16,225 bases of DNA, from positions 1-16,225 of the forward strand of contig JAUUYO010000040.1 of NCBI GenBank assembly GCA_030590405.1, written 5' to 3'. Position numbers and translations under genes: made by a program. The notes under the pieces were generated by a model. The model made no database searches and was not told the origin of the DNA. It saw nothing but the letters and a program-made list of their open reading frames with translations. Below are positions 8,323 to 15,577 of this stretch, piece by piece. This stretch comes from Kangiellaceae bacterium (GTDB lineage Bacteria > Pseudomonadota > Gammaproteobacteria > Enterobacterales > Kangiellaceae). How positions within the stretch are numbered: position 1 is the first letter of the stretch; each line of letters opens with the position of its first letter.

Positions 8323-8645
8323 GGCACCTCAACATTCTCATTTTGACTAAATAAGTGCTCCAAACGAGTGCTCAGTTTACTAATTCTGACAGCTTTTCGA
8401 CCTATCCCCCAAGGGGCAAGGCGAGATCTTACTTGAAAATTCTGTCATTGCGAGGAGGAACGACGCGGCAATCTCCAACAGGTTTGCATGAAGCTTGAAC
8501 GATTGTGCAAAACTTTAGGGGATTGCCGCGCTTCGCTCGCAATGACAGTGTAATTTAAGCAAGAAAAACAGAAGTAGAATCCCACCCTGTCCAAGCAGAG
8601 GGGTGTACAACTGAGAGAGTAGCTTTTTATGTTCAAATATCCTGA
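8323..8645. other. Intergenic region after the kinase gene
   Basis: No gene is supported. It contains the palindromic repeat listed separately (8442-8548) and a tiny CCCC-AA-GGGG hairpin at 8407-8416. It separates the 3' ends of the kinase gene and the convergent SLATT gene; no strong intrinsic terminator with a T-run was found. Confidence 0.4.
8442..8548. repeat. Palindromic CATTGCGAG-type dispersed repeat
   Basis: CTGTCATTGCGAG (8442-8454) and CTCGCAATGACAG (8536-8548) are perfect 13-bp terminal inverted repeats. The homology continues inward in both arms (CGCGGCAATC), with small indels. Elements with the sequence style TGTCATTGCGAGGAGC...GCGGCAATC are known as dispersed non-coding palindromes in many bacterial genomes. 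It lies between convergent genes and could act as a bidirectional transcript-ending hairpin. Confidence 0.8.
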
Positions 8646-10679
8646 CTACCCAGGCTCAGTCTCTTTCACTTCATAAATTTCAAGCCAGTCTGCCGTTTCC
8701 GATTGCATCACTAAAGAAGCTTTAATGGTTTGCTCGACCAATTCAGAATATTGAGTTGACTGTGACATATTGTCTAACGCATCAATATCTTGCTTTAAAT
8801 TTTTTATCATCGCCAGCGATCGCTGCGACGAAATATCAAATTCTGCGTGATTACGGATCGCAAAAGCTGCCGAGCCAAGCATAGGGCAAACGGCGGCTAA
8901 CACGCCCAGTCCGTGACCAACATGACTTAAGGTCTGATAATCAATTCCCAGATGCATTGCTGCCAATAATTTAGTCAGTAGTTTTCCAGAAACAAAAATA
9001 AAAGCCAGTACAAAAAGGATATAACTAAAATGACCTAAGTTATGACCAACAACATGCATTTTATGAGCATTATTTTTATGATAACTAAGCTGGCTTTTAA
9101 GGATTGTTTCTTTTAAAAATGACTTGGCAGAGACAAGATTTTCATGATTGATGTTCACCTGCTCATAACCAACCCATCGCATCAACGATTTAATATAAAT
9201 AATCAACCAAATCCGCCCGGCATTATGTGTGTTAACCGGGCCTGCGGCTGTATCCGTTTCGTGTTTTTTGCGATGCCTTTCAAAACTGTCAGCGGATTGA
9301 GTTATACCAATACTATTTAGCAACGGCGTCATTCTTAGCATTTCAGCCAGGCTACGATACTCAAGCCATTTAATATGATATCGTTTTTTATGATCATTTT
9401 TATAAATAAGAAAAATTCCAACCAGGGCAAAGAACTCTGCTAAAGCAGAGGTCAAAGCAAGCCAACCAATTTGCGAAAATCCAATTGCAATTGCCGCATT
9501 GATCAACGCAAAAGCGCCCAGACAATAAATTAAAATAAATGAACTCCGATGGGCATTGGCATAACGGATAGCTAAATGATCGGCACGTAGAAATTGGGCG
9601 AATAGCTCATGGCAGCTTTTGCTGGCTTTTTGCAACCTTAAACTATTCGCTTGGTTGTCTTTACCCGTTTCCTGTTTTTTCTCAGATTTTGCGTCCGACT
9701 TAGGTGAAAGCCAACTAACAAATCGTCTAAAAATATTATGCCAGCTTATCCAGGATTGCTGACTAGTAATAGGCCCCTGATACTCAAAATCAGGCTCGGC
9801 ACTTTGGTATTTAAGTGAAGATTCTCCGGCATAATCTATAATTCTTTGTAAAGCAGGACTTTTAACGTCCGACTCGGCTGAAGTTTCTCCTAATAGCGAA
9901 TCGAATAATAAGATCTCACTTAACTCAGTAGCCAGTTTAGAATTAAGCGCCTGAGCGTTAGTCTGACGCTCAATTTTTGAACCGTTTACCGGAAGAAAAT
10001 CTGCCGTTCCATTATTCCTGATAATCATCACATAGCTTGATTGATTAATGGTTGAATTTTGATTTATAAACTCATTGATTTCTGTGTCATTTGAATCACT
10101 GGCATCAATGATAAGCAGATCCGAGTGCGAGGCTATCTGCTTAAAAATAAAATCAGAATGGTCCTCAGCATCAATAACTTCCGCCGAATAACAAATAGAG
10201 CCGCTATTTTTGTCTTTGATACCGTTGTCTTTGATATCGTTGTCTTTGATACTATTGCCCTTGATACGATTGCCCTTGATATCGTTAACAGGAGTTTGCT
10301 TTTCAGGGAGATCAGGTTGGCGATACTCCTCAGCAGAACACATCGCTATGCTCATATTTTCAATACCAATATTATCCAGACTAGATATATCCCAGCTCGC
10401 TAATTCTATCGTCTGTCTGGAAATAAGTCGGATAATGGGAACTTCATCTGAATAAATAATTGAAGCAACCGGCCGCTTAACCAATTGGTTCATGCAGTTG
10501 CCAATCTCCAGTATCAGATTTTGTAGAAAGCCACTAGCATCACCGTGCAGCTCAAATCGGCTGGAAGGATCGAAATTAAAGCACCCCACTCTCAAGGTCA
10601 TCGGCACCAGCGCCTGCTCCAACACTTTTTGGTAGCAATCTGTCGTATTAATCATTTTGGCTTTTAACTTGTTCTGCAT
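8646..10679 (-). CDS. SLOG-like - SLATT/DUF4231-like membrane protein
   Basis: A 677-residue protein. The N-terminal part reads like a diverged SLOG Rossmann domain: LRVGCFNF near residue 30, a helix (FLQNLILEIGNCM), a helix in the usual LAEGAD position without its glycines, then SDLLIIDASDSNDTEINEF (about 190-210) where SLOG proteins have a WDG...GTA stretch. Five imperfect IK[GD]Nx pentapeptides interrupt it. Four TM helices follow (about 380-400, 405-427, 545-570, 580-605). Between TM2 and TM3, KWLEYRSLAEMLR is the signature of SLATT/DUF4231 2TM effectors, which are thought to damage the membrane when triggered by SLOG- or SMODS-linked nucleotides. The start is supported by AAGGA. It is divergent from the CorA-like/SLOG/TPR operon. 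The SLATT call is fairly strong, the SLOG call moderate, the function inferred. Confidence 0.7.
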   Translation of the reverse strand: MQNKLKAKMINTTDCYQKVLEQALVPMTLRVGCFNFDPSSRFELHGDASGFLQNLILEIGNCMNQLVKRPVASIIYSDEVPIIRLISRQTIELASWDISSLDNIGIENMSIAMCSAEEYRQPDLPEKQTPVNDIKGNRIKGNSIKDNDIKDNGIKDKNSGSICYSAEVIDAEDHSDFIFKQIASHSDLLIIDASDSNDTEINEFINQNSTINQSSYVMIIRNNGTADFLPVNGSKIERQTNAQALNSKLATELSEILLFDSLLGETSAESDVKSPALQRIIDYAGESSLKYQSAEPDFEYQGPITSQQSWISWHNIFRRFVSWLSPKSDAKSEKKQETGKDNQANSLRLQKASKSCHELFAQFLRADHLAIRYANAHRSSFILIYCLGAFALINAAIAIGFSQIGWLALTSALAEFFALVGIFLIYKNDHKKRYHIKWLEYRSLAEMLRMTPLLNSIGITQSADSFERHRKKHETDTAAGPVNTHNAGRIWLIIYIKSLMRWVGYEQVNINHENLVSAKSFLKETILKSQLSYHKNNAHKMHVVGHNLGHFSYILFVLAFIFVSGKLLTKLLAAMHLGIDYQTLSHVGHGLGVLAAVCPMLGSAAFAIRNHAEFDISSQRSLAMIKNLKQDIDALDNMSQSTQYSELVEQTIKASLVMQSETADWLEIYEVKETEPG
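10211..10285. repeat. Five 15-bp tandem repeats inside the SLATT gene
   Basis: Five in-frame units start at 10211, 10226, 10241, 10256 and 10271, with consensus TGTCTTTGATATCGT on the plus strand. On the minus coding strand they encode IK[GD]Nx pentapeptides. Because the unit is a multiple of three, copy changes keep frame and would only alter a hydrophilic linker in the sensor-like region. Confidence 0.9.
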
Positions 10680-10788
10680 ATTGATTCCTTGAAAATCCCT
10701 AGATGCGCCCAGATAGCATAAAGAGATCTTTGATGCTTTTTCGAGTAGACTATTCTAAACTAATGGCTAAAGTAAAATAAAACCACCT
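10680..10788. promoter_or_regulatory. Divergent promoter region, SLATT gene and CorA-like operon
   Basis: This 109-bp gap lies between divergent start codons. A possible plus-strand promoter has TTTGAT near 10730 and TATTCT near 10750 with a 16-base spacer. The minus side has a good ribosome site (AAGGA) before the SLATT start. The exact boxes are guesses; the layout suggests joint control. Confidence 0.35.
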
Positions 10789-12408
10789 ATGTCTATGCCG
10801 CTATCCCATTCAATTCGTTTATATTTCCCCTATACCTTTGATTCTAACGCATCGCCGTCTGAATACACAAAGTTTTCAAATCAACTGATAGAGCGACAGA
10901 TCAAAGATCTGCTTTCAACTGCTGCTTTTTTGAACAATGATGTGCATGATAATTTTCTTGAAAGTCCTGTTTGGCAAAAGGACATTTGCAAGCTGGATAA
11001 ACGAATTCACGCCTTTGGCGACAAATTAGTCAATGGCATACAGGATATTCCTTTATCCGATGGTTTTTTTGGCATGCATCCGGTTAAATTATCAAATGAT
11101 GCTATCCGAGTTATCAATCAAGGTTCGCCGAGTGATTTAGGCCAGGGGTTTTCGATTTCGCTAAAACCCTCAGCGATTAAACGTCTGGCCGATAAGAAGA
11201 TTACTCCGCCTTTAGCGGAGCAAGGTTGGCCTGTGATGTTTAACAGTGTGTGGTTTTACGGATTGAATACCGGTATTGGCATGATGGTAGTTGATTTGTC
11301 TTTTAAGCAACCACGCAAGAATGGCTTATCCATCCAATCTATTGAAGAGCTACAAGAAATCAACTATGTTATTTGCAGAAATAGTGGTGACCACCAGTCG
11401 GCCAAATTAAGTTGGGGAAAGGTAAATTCTAATGCCAATCAGACAGAAAAGAAAAGCACCAATGATGCTAGTATTGAAAAGAATATTGAAACGGGCATCA
11501 AAGGACTATCTGATTTAGTCGATGCATTACTCCCCATATCCATCGGCAAAGGACTCCAGCTCACCCCCACCAATGATCGCAAGAACACTTACGCTTATAC
11601 CTATCTTGCTACCGAACAACCGCTTAACCATGAACAGCGAAAACAATATGCTTTTCGGGTGGCTCGAAAATATAATGAATTATATTTGCCCGATGATACC
11701 GACCAACAAATCGATTATTTTGAACCCTTTAAGCCAATTACCCATGCGTTTAGTTTAGAAGGTGCGGTGACCTATGTTGATTTTGCCTGCTGCATCGAGC
11801 AGATACCGGAGTCCATCCTTAACTTTGATCGAACCGCGATCCCTCAAGCTTACGCACCGTTAATTTTAATAACCTATGCGGAGTATATATTTTTGCGGGA
11901 AATGGCGACCAATACGCCGGATGAAGATCGAGTCGACATGCGAAATCCGACCAATGAAAACCTGACCAAGCTAAGGGACTTTAGAACCAGACTTTATGAT
12001 TTCAGGCTTAATTTTCGCTATACCCAGATCAGTGGTAATACCAACCATAATTTATTTTGCAATACGAATAAAAAAGCACTTGAAATTGCCGAGCTGCTGA
12101 TAGAAACTTCCAGCGACGCTCAAGAAATCGAACAATATATCGCAGACCATGTAAGTCAAAAGCAAGAACAAAGGCTCAAAACTTTTGGTATATTAGGATC
12201 CCTTTTTGCCGTTATTATTGGTTGGGTTGATTTGTGGGGATTAAACCTTCATGGGATATTATTTGAAAATAATAAAGTCGAGCCATCTTCTATCTGGGTA
12301 TTTTTGATCGTCCTCATTTTTCTTAGCGCTACGGTTATTTATATCAGCAGAGAACCCTCGAATAAATCAAAATCGAAAATTAAAAAAGATAGCAATAAAC
12401 ATGGCTGA
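10789..12408 (+). CDS. CorA-like two-TM membrane protein (putative)
   Basis: A 539-residue protein with a large soluble N-terminal part (residues 1-380, containing FNSVWFYGLNTGIGMMVVDLSF), a long helical stretch (about 390-464), two membrane helices near the C-terminus (about 466-483 and 502-520) and a lysine-rich tail. This order (alpha/beta domain, long stalk helix, two C-terminal TMs, basic tail) is that of CorA-type channels. The GMN selectivity signature is not present; WGLN (483-486) sits in roughly the right place. I do not recognise a named family, so CorA-like is a topology-based call. Its last 8 bases overlap the next gene's start, so the two are translationally coupled. As a membrane protein encoded with a SLOG protein it may be a channel effector. 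An alternative Met lies two codons in; neither start has a strong ribosome site. Confidence 0.5.
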   Translation: MSMPLSHSIRLYFPYTFDSNASPSEYTKFSNQLIERQIKDLLSTAAFLNNDVHDNFLESPVWQKDICKLDKRIHAFGDKLVNGIQDIPLSDGFFGMHPVKLSNDAIRVINQGSPSDLGQGFSISLKPSAIKRLADKKITPPLAEQGWPVMFNSVWFYGLNTGIGMMVVDLSFKQPRKNGLSIQSIEELQEINYVICRNSGDHQSAKLSWGKVNSNANQTEKKSTNDASIEKNIETGIKGLSDLVDALLPISIGKGLQLTPTNDRKNTYAYTYLATEQPLNHEQRKQYAFRVARKYNELYLPDDTDQQIDYFEPFKPITHAFSLEGAVTYVDFACCIEQIPESILNFDRTAIPQAYAPLILITYAEYIFLREMATNTPDEDRVDMRNPTNENLTKLRDFRTRLYDFRLNFRYTQISGNTNHNLFCNTNKKALEIAELLIETSSDAQEIEQYIADHVSQKQEQRLKTFGILGSLFAVIIGWVDLWGLNLHGILFENNKVEPSSIWVFLIVLIFLSATVIYISREPSNKSKSKIKKDSNKHG

Positions 12409-13294
12409 GCTATTCCACTATTGTGGACATATTATTTCGAATGATGAGTCGGGCCGATTTCCAAAATCAAACCAGCAAAGCGTTCAGAAAATAATTACCG
12501 ATTACTTACAATCCTTCAAAGGAATAGCAGGTTTCGGCTCACTTGCCTCAGGTGCAGATATTCTACTGGCTGAAGCCATGCTCAAACTGGACGCCGATCT
12601 ACATCTGGTTTTACCATTTGATAAGGATGATTTTATCAAGATGTCGGTATCCGGCTCTGGCAAACACTGGATTGAGCGATTCGAAACACTTATAAATCAT
12701 GCATCGAGTCTCACTCAGGTTTTTTATAACAAACCAGTTGATGACAGTGTCAGCTTTGCATTGTGTACGGAAATTGCAATGGGATTATGTTTAAGCCATT
12801 CGCCAAACTATCATCAGAAAAAGACAACGAGCATCAAACAAATAGCCATCTGGGATGAACAAAAAACCGATAGTGTTGCCGGTACTTATCCTGACTTGTT
12901 AAGAGGGCAAAAATCAGGATTTAAATCCAGTTATATTTCATCAAAAACACCTGACAAGATAAAATTATTTTCTGATAACGGTCCGATCCCAATCCAGCCA
13001 CTCGATCTGGTGGTTTATGCGCAAGGGAAGATGAAAGGCTTTACAAAGAAAAAGCAGCTTATTTCTCTTGATGAAACTTTGGCATTTATCGATTCATTTT
13101 TAAATACAGATGACTTTATAATTGATCTTAATCACGATGTGTTTGGCGCTTTAGCTGAACCCGTTATTGGTAATATCAGTGATAGAGCATTTGGACATTG
13201 TTTGTTTCATTGTAATACAGACCTTGAATTTCAACACAGGGACTTATTAATTCAATCTATCCAAAGATTAAAAAACAGGCTAAATAATGGTTAA
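12401..13294 (+). CDS. SLOG-family nucleotide-binding protein
   Basis: A 297-residue cytoplasmic protein. Residues 1-165 carry the SLOG pattern: a YCGH start, then GFGSLASGAD (44-53), LHLVLPFDKDDF, an SVSGSGKHWIERFE stretch, and AIWDEQ (Trp151-Asp152) followed by AGT (160-162), which correspond to the nucleotide-contacting loops. SLOG domains bind or cleave nucleotide-derived ligands and pair with membrane effectors in conflict systems. Residues about 196-297 resemble, weakly, a class III cyclase fold: YAQGKMKGFTKKK where cyclases have a (F/Y)aDvkGFs strand, and FGHCLFHC where they have GDGLF; the metal-binding aspartates are missing, so an active cyclase is unlikely. It overlaps both neighbours by 8 bases. 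The SLOG call is good; the tail assignment is tentative. Confidence 0.68.
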   Translation: MAELFHYCGHIISNDESGRFPKSNQQSVQKIITDYLQSFKGIAGFGSLASGADILLAEAMLKLDADLHLVLPFDKDDFIKMSVSGSGKHWIERFETLINHASSLTQVFYNKPVDDSVSFALCTEIAMGLCLSHSPNYHQKKTTSIKQIAIWDEQKTDSVAGTYPDLLRGQKSGFKSSYISSKTPDKIKLFSDNGPIPIQPLDLVVYAQGKMKGFTKKKQLISLDETLAFIDSFLNTDDFIIDLNHDVFGALAEPVIGNISDRAFGHCLFHCNTDLEFQHRDLLIQSIQRLKNRLNNG

Positions 13295-14495
13295 TCAAGT
13301 CTCTCAGCAAATAAGTAGCACCAATTTTAATTTAGAGGAAGATCTCGCCCAGCTAAAAAAAGTGGTTGAAGTCAATGCAATAGAAGCCGTTGTTTTTTAT
13401 ACTGGTCGAATTTTGGAAGCCACTTCAACTTTTTGCGTGACTCAACTCGGAGAAAAAGCTAAGTCAAATGTATTTGCCAATATTGAATACATTAATGATT
13501 ATAATCTATTAGACAGTACAACCAGACACTGGGCTCACGCACTTAGACGACTAGCTAATCAATTCAGACATCTATTAAAATCGACCGAAGAACATGATGG
13601 TCACATAGCAATTATATTGCTTGATGTCTGGTTAGACTGGTTAGTCAAAGAATCTCATTTGGTTGAGTCAAAAACCAAATCATTTTCGCTTTTAGAAAAC
13701 ACTCAAAATGATATGGTTAAACAGTTTCACTGGATCAGTGAATGGCTGGAACATAGAGACTTGAGTAAATTAGAAATAGATAATGATTCCAGCTTACTTC
13801 AGCAACCAGTGTTTGCCTCCGTTATTTGCGAAAAGCTGATTGACAAAAAAGCCATTCTTAAAGCCTCTAAATTTCTAAAAACAGCCTTAAGCTACCACCC
13901 CGAAGATTTACGTTTAAATCAACTCAGAGGATTATTACTCAGCCGTTCCGGTCGATTAAAAGAAGCGGAAAAACTATTGCGCCAACTATTAAAACAAACT
14001 CCTAACGATGATGAAACCGTTGGTATTTTAGCCGGTGTGATCAAAAAACTGTGGCAAAACGGCGATCAGAATCGCTTAGCTCAATGGGGTAAACTTTATA
14101 TCAAAGGATGGGAGCTGTCTAAACAGCGAAACACCTATCTTGGGATCAACGCAGCCACCTATTCATTGTGGTCGGGTGATATTGAAACTAGTCAAAAAAT
14201 AGCAAAGGACATCATTAAAACCTACCAACGAAGAGAAAAAACCTTAAAAGAAATTCTTAATGTTTCGACCGATAAAATGGATTATTGGGATCATGCCACC
14301 CTTGCAGAGGCTAAACTGTTAGCAGGCTTAACCAAACAAGCTGAGCAAAGTTATCAAGAACTTTTTACCGCAGCACACTTTGACAATAAACCTCACGAGG
14401 TTCCTGCAAATCAGTTGAAACATCATCTGGCGGAACAGTCTATTATTTCTAGTGACTTGTTGGAGGAACTAGCGGCAAATTACTCTGCTAAATAA
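13287..14495 (+). CDS. HEPN/DUF4145-like - TPR (DUF4071, TRAFs-binding) protein
   Basis: A 402-residue protein with two parts. Residues 1-120 are helical and end in RRLANQFRH followed by HIAIILLDVWLDWLVKE, the pattern of DUF4145 and related HEPN helices; R88-x6-H95 fits the HEPN Rx4-6H RNase motif, although catalysis is unproven. Residues about 180-400 are TPR-like: QLRGLLLSRSGRLKEAEKLL, then PNDDETVGILAGVIKKLW, GINAATYSLWSG and DYWDHATLAEAKLLAG. This ordered set of signatures is characteristic of the DUF4071/MAP3K TRAFs-binding domain, also found in ASK kinases. It is last in the three-gene operon, with an 8-base overlap with the SLOG gene and a ribosome site (AGG) inside it. It probably acts as scaffold or sensor, possibly with an RNase effector. 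Confidence 0.66.
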   Translation: MVNQVSQQISSTNFNLEEDLAQLKKVVEVNAIEAVVFYTGRILEATSTFCVTQLGEKAKSNVFANIEYINDYNLLDSTTRHWAHALRRLANQFRHLLKSTEEHDGHIAIILLDVWLDWLVKESHLVESKTKSFSLLENTQNDMVKQFHWISEWLEHRDLSKLEIDNDSSLLQQPVFASVICEKLIDKKAILKASKFLKTALSYHPEDLRLNQLRGLLLSRSGRLKEAEKLLRQLLKQTPNDDETVGILAGVIKKLWQNGDQNRLAQWGKLYIKGWELSKQRNTYLGINAATYSLWSGDIETSQKIAKDIIKTYQRREKTLKEILNVSTDKMDYWDHATLAEAKLLAGLTKQAEQSYQELFTAAHFDNKPHEVPANQLKHHLAEQSIISSDLLEELAANYSAK

Positions 14496-14505
14496 GTGTT
14501 GCAGC

Positions 14506-14754
14506 TCATACTTCAAGCACTAAGCCTGTAATAGAATTTTCTCTTTCTGCAGCAAATGCCAGACAAGCCAAGATATCTTCTCTAGTAATCTTTGAAAAAT
14601 CATCTATAATTTCATCATAACTCATGCCATCAGCGAGCATATTCAAAATATCATAAACGGTTACCCTTAAACCTCGAACACAAGGTTTTCCAGACCTTTT
14701 TCCTCCATCAATATTTGAGCTAATTTTGTATTTATCACTTCTAATACCATCTAT
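14506..14754 (-). pseudogene. DUF433 antitoxin-like ORF lacking a start codon
   Basis: The minus-strand frame reads NIDGGKRSGKPCVRG, then LRVTVYDILNMLADGMSYDE, IIDDFSKITREDILACLAFA and ends LVLEV-stop. GKPCVRGLRVTVYDIL and ITREDILACLAFAAERE are the hallmarks of DUF433, small VapB-like antitoxins usually paired with a DUF5615 PIN-like toxin. The frame is open back to TGA at 14757-14755, yet no ATG, GTG or TTG occurs before the conserved core. An AGGATG ribosome site precedes ATG at 14750, but that ATG is in another frame (MVLEVINTK...), which suggests a frameshift or lost start. The partner toxin is absent: the TPR gene of the opposite strand ends 10 bases away. It begins right after the antitoxin stop. 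An unusual initiation codon could still make it functional. Confidence 0.65.
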
Positions 14755-14759
14755 TCATC

Positions 14760-15071
14760 CTATACCACTTTTACGTTTTGAACGGACATTGTTATTTTTT
14801 CATTTTTAAAAGATGGCTTAAATCTGTAGCCTACTTTATAAAGGCAAGTCATTAGTTTGTCGATACTGAATTTCTCAATTCGACCGTTTACCAAATCGCT
14901 AACTCTTGGTTGAGTTAAACCAAGCTTTTCAGCTGCTTCCTTCTGTTCCCAGCCCTTATAACTGATCAAGTCACGTATAACTATCATTAAGTCAGAGCGC
15001 GTTTCATACTCCGAAGCTGTAGATTCATCATCCGCTACAACTTCAAAAATATTGTTATATTCAAGTTTCAT
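14760..15071 (-). CDS. XRE/HigA-like antitoxin
   Basis: A 103-residue protein with a helix-turn-helix (about 41-70): KGWEQKEAAEKLGLTQPRVSDL is split as helix, turn and recognition helix, followed by VNGRIEKFSIDKLMTCLYKVGYRF, the usual continuation in HigA-type antitoxins of Gp49-like toxins. It neutralises the toxin encoded upstream and normally represses its own operon by binding DNA. The gene follows the toxin gene after a 140-bp gap that holds a tandem repeat array. The start is well supported by TGTGAGG eight bases upstream. The toxin-first order matches HigBA-type modules. Confidence 0.85.
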   Translation of the reverse strand: MKLEYNNIFEVVADDESTASEYETRSDLMIVIRDLISYKGWEQKEAAEKLGLTQPRVSDLVNGRIEKFSIDKLMTCLYKVGYRFKPSFKNEKITMSVQNVKVV

Positions 15072-15100
15072 AAGAAATACCTCACATTTAACTTACAAAC

Positions 15101-15129
15101 AGTTTATATCAATACCGATATATATACAA
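15101..15129 (-). promoter_or_regulatory. Possible antitoxin promoter at the repeat array end
   Basis: On the minus strand TTGTAT (15129-15124), supplied by the last repeat unit, is 17 bases from TAAACT (15106-15101), with TATAAA overlapping at 15108-15103. This could give the antitoxin its own promoter, overlapping putative binding sites. Match to consensus is only moderate. Confidence 0.3.
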
Positions 15130-15204
15130 GTGTTGATATATATACAAGTGTTGATATATATACAAGTGTTGATATATACAAGTGTTGATATATATACAAG
15201 TGTT
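15117..15204. repeat. Five AT-rich tandem repeats between toxin and antitoxin genes
   Basis: The unit GATATATATACAAGTGTT begins at 15117, 15135, 15153, 15171 and 15187. Four copies are 18 bp; the fourth lost one TA and is 16 bp. A partial GATAT follows. The repeats start 46 bp upstream of the antitoxin and end just inside the last bases before the toxin stop. They resemble an operator array for the antitoxin or a dinucleotide-rich minisatellite. Confidence 0.9.
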
Positions 15205-15211
15205 GATATGT

Positions 15212-15547
15212 CTAACTTTCGACTTCTCGCATCATTTGCTTATGACGTTTTTTGGCTGTTGCCATTGCTTTTTTATCAACTCCGTTTGTTGTTTTGGTGA
15301 ATGAATGTAGTATGTAGACAGTGTTATTAAATTTAGCTACATAGATAGTCCTGTATGCTGGCCTACCGTTTTCAATGAGTTCAATAGCACCAACGCCAAC
15401 ACTTTCTTTTAAGTGCTTAAATTTAGAGAACGGCGCTTTGTCCTGGCAAATAGCATTTAAATCATTGGCAAACCGCTTTTGAATAACATCTGGTAATGCC
15501 TTAAATTCTTTTAATGACTGATTATTTATAAACTTAAATTTCTTCAT
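15212..15547 (-). CDS. HigB/Gp49-like toxin (RelE superfamily)
   Basis: A 111-residue protein starting MKKFKF. The pattern LKEFKALPDVIQKRFANDL, GVGAIELIENGRPAYRTIYV, and NTVYILHSFTKTTNGVDKKA is typical of phage Gp49-like/HigB toxins, ribosome-dependent mRNA interferases of the RelE fold. The C-terminal ATAKKRHKQM helix is also typical. The preferred start is at 15547; an in-frame ATG at 15571 would add MREKPKKI, but those codons lie just past the end of the WD40 gene, look like its read-through tail, and have no ribosome site. Toxin comes before antitoxin, as in higBA. No clear ribosome site precedes either start. Confidence 0.85.
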   Translation of the reverse strand: MKKFKFINNQSLKEFKALPDVIQKRFANDLNAICQDKAPFSKFKHLKESVGVGAIELIENGRPAYRTIYVAKFNNTVYILHSFTKTTNGVDKKAMATAKKRHKQMMREVES

Positions 15548-15577
15548 AATTTTTTTAGGTTTCTCACGCATTTTGGG

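Noticed and set aside
8445..8636. 63-codon minus-strand frame
   Set aside because: It consists largely of the palindromic repeat and shows no coding character.
10125..10455. Two plus-strand frames with regular hydrophobic repeats
   Set aside because: They are the reverse reading of the 15-bp VNTR in the SLATT gene.
15117..15204. CRISPR array or plasmid origin iterons
   Set aside because: The units are contiguous without spacers, so not CRISPR; no replication gene is nearby, so an origin is not supported.
15052..15300. 82-codon plus-strand frame with YIQVLI repeats
   Set aside because: An artefact of reading the TA-rich tandem repeats; it overlaps toxin and antitoxin genes on the other strand.
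14496..15577. Integron cassette for the toxin-antitoxin block
   Set aside because: No attC-like GTTRRRY/RYYYAAC pair with a palindromic core was found at either side.
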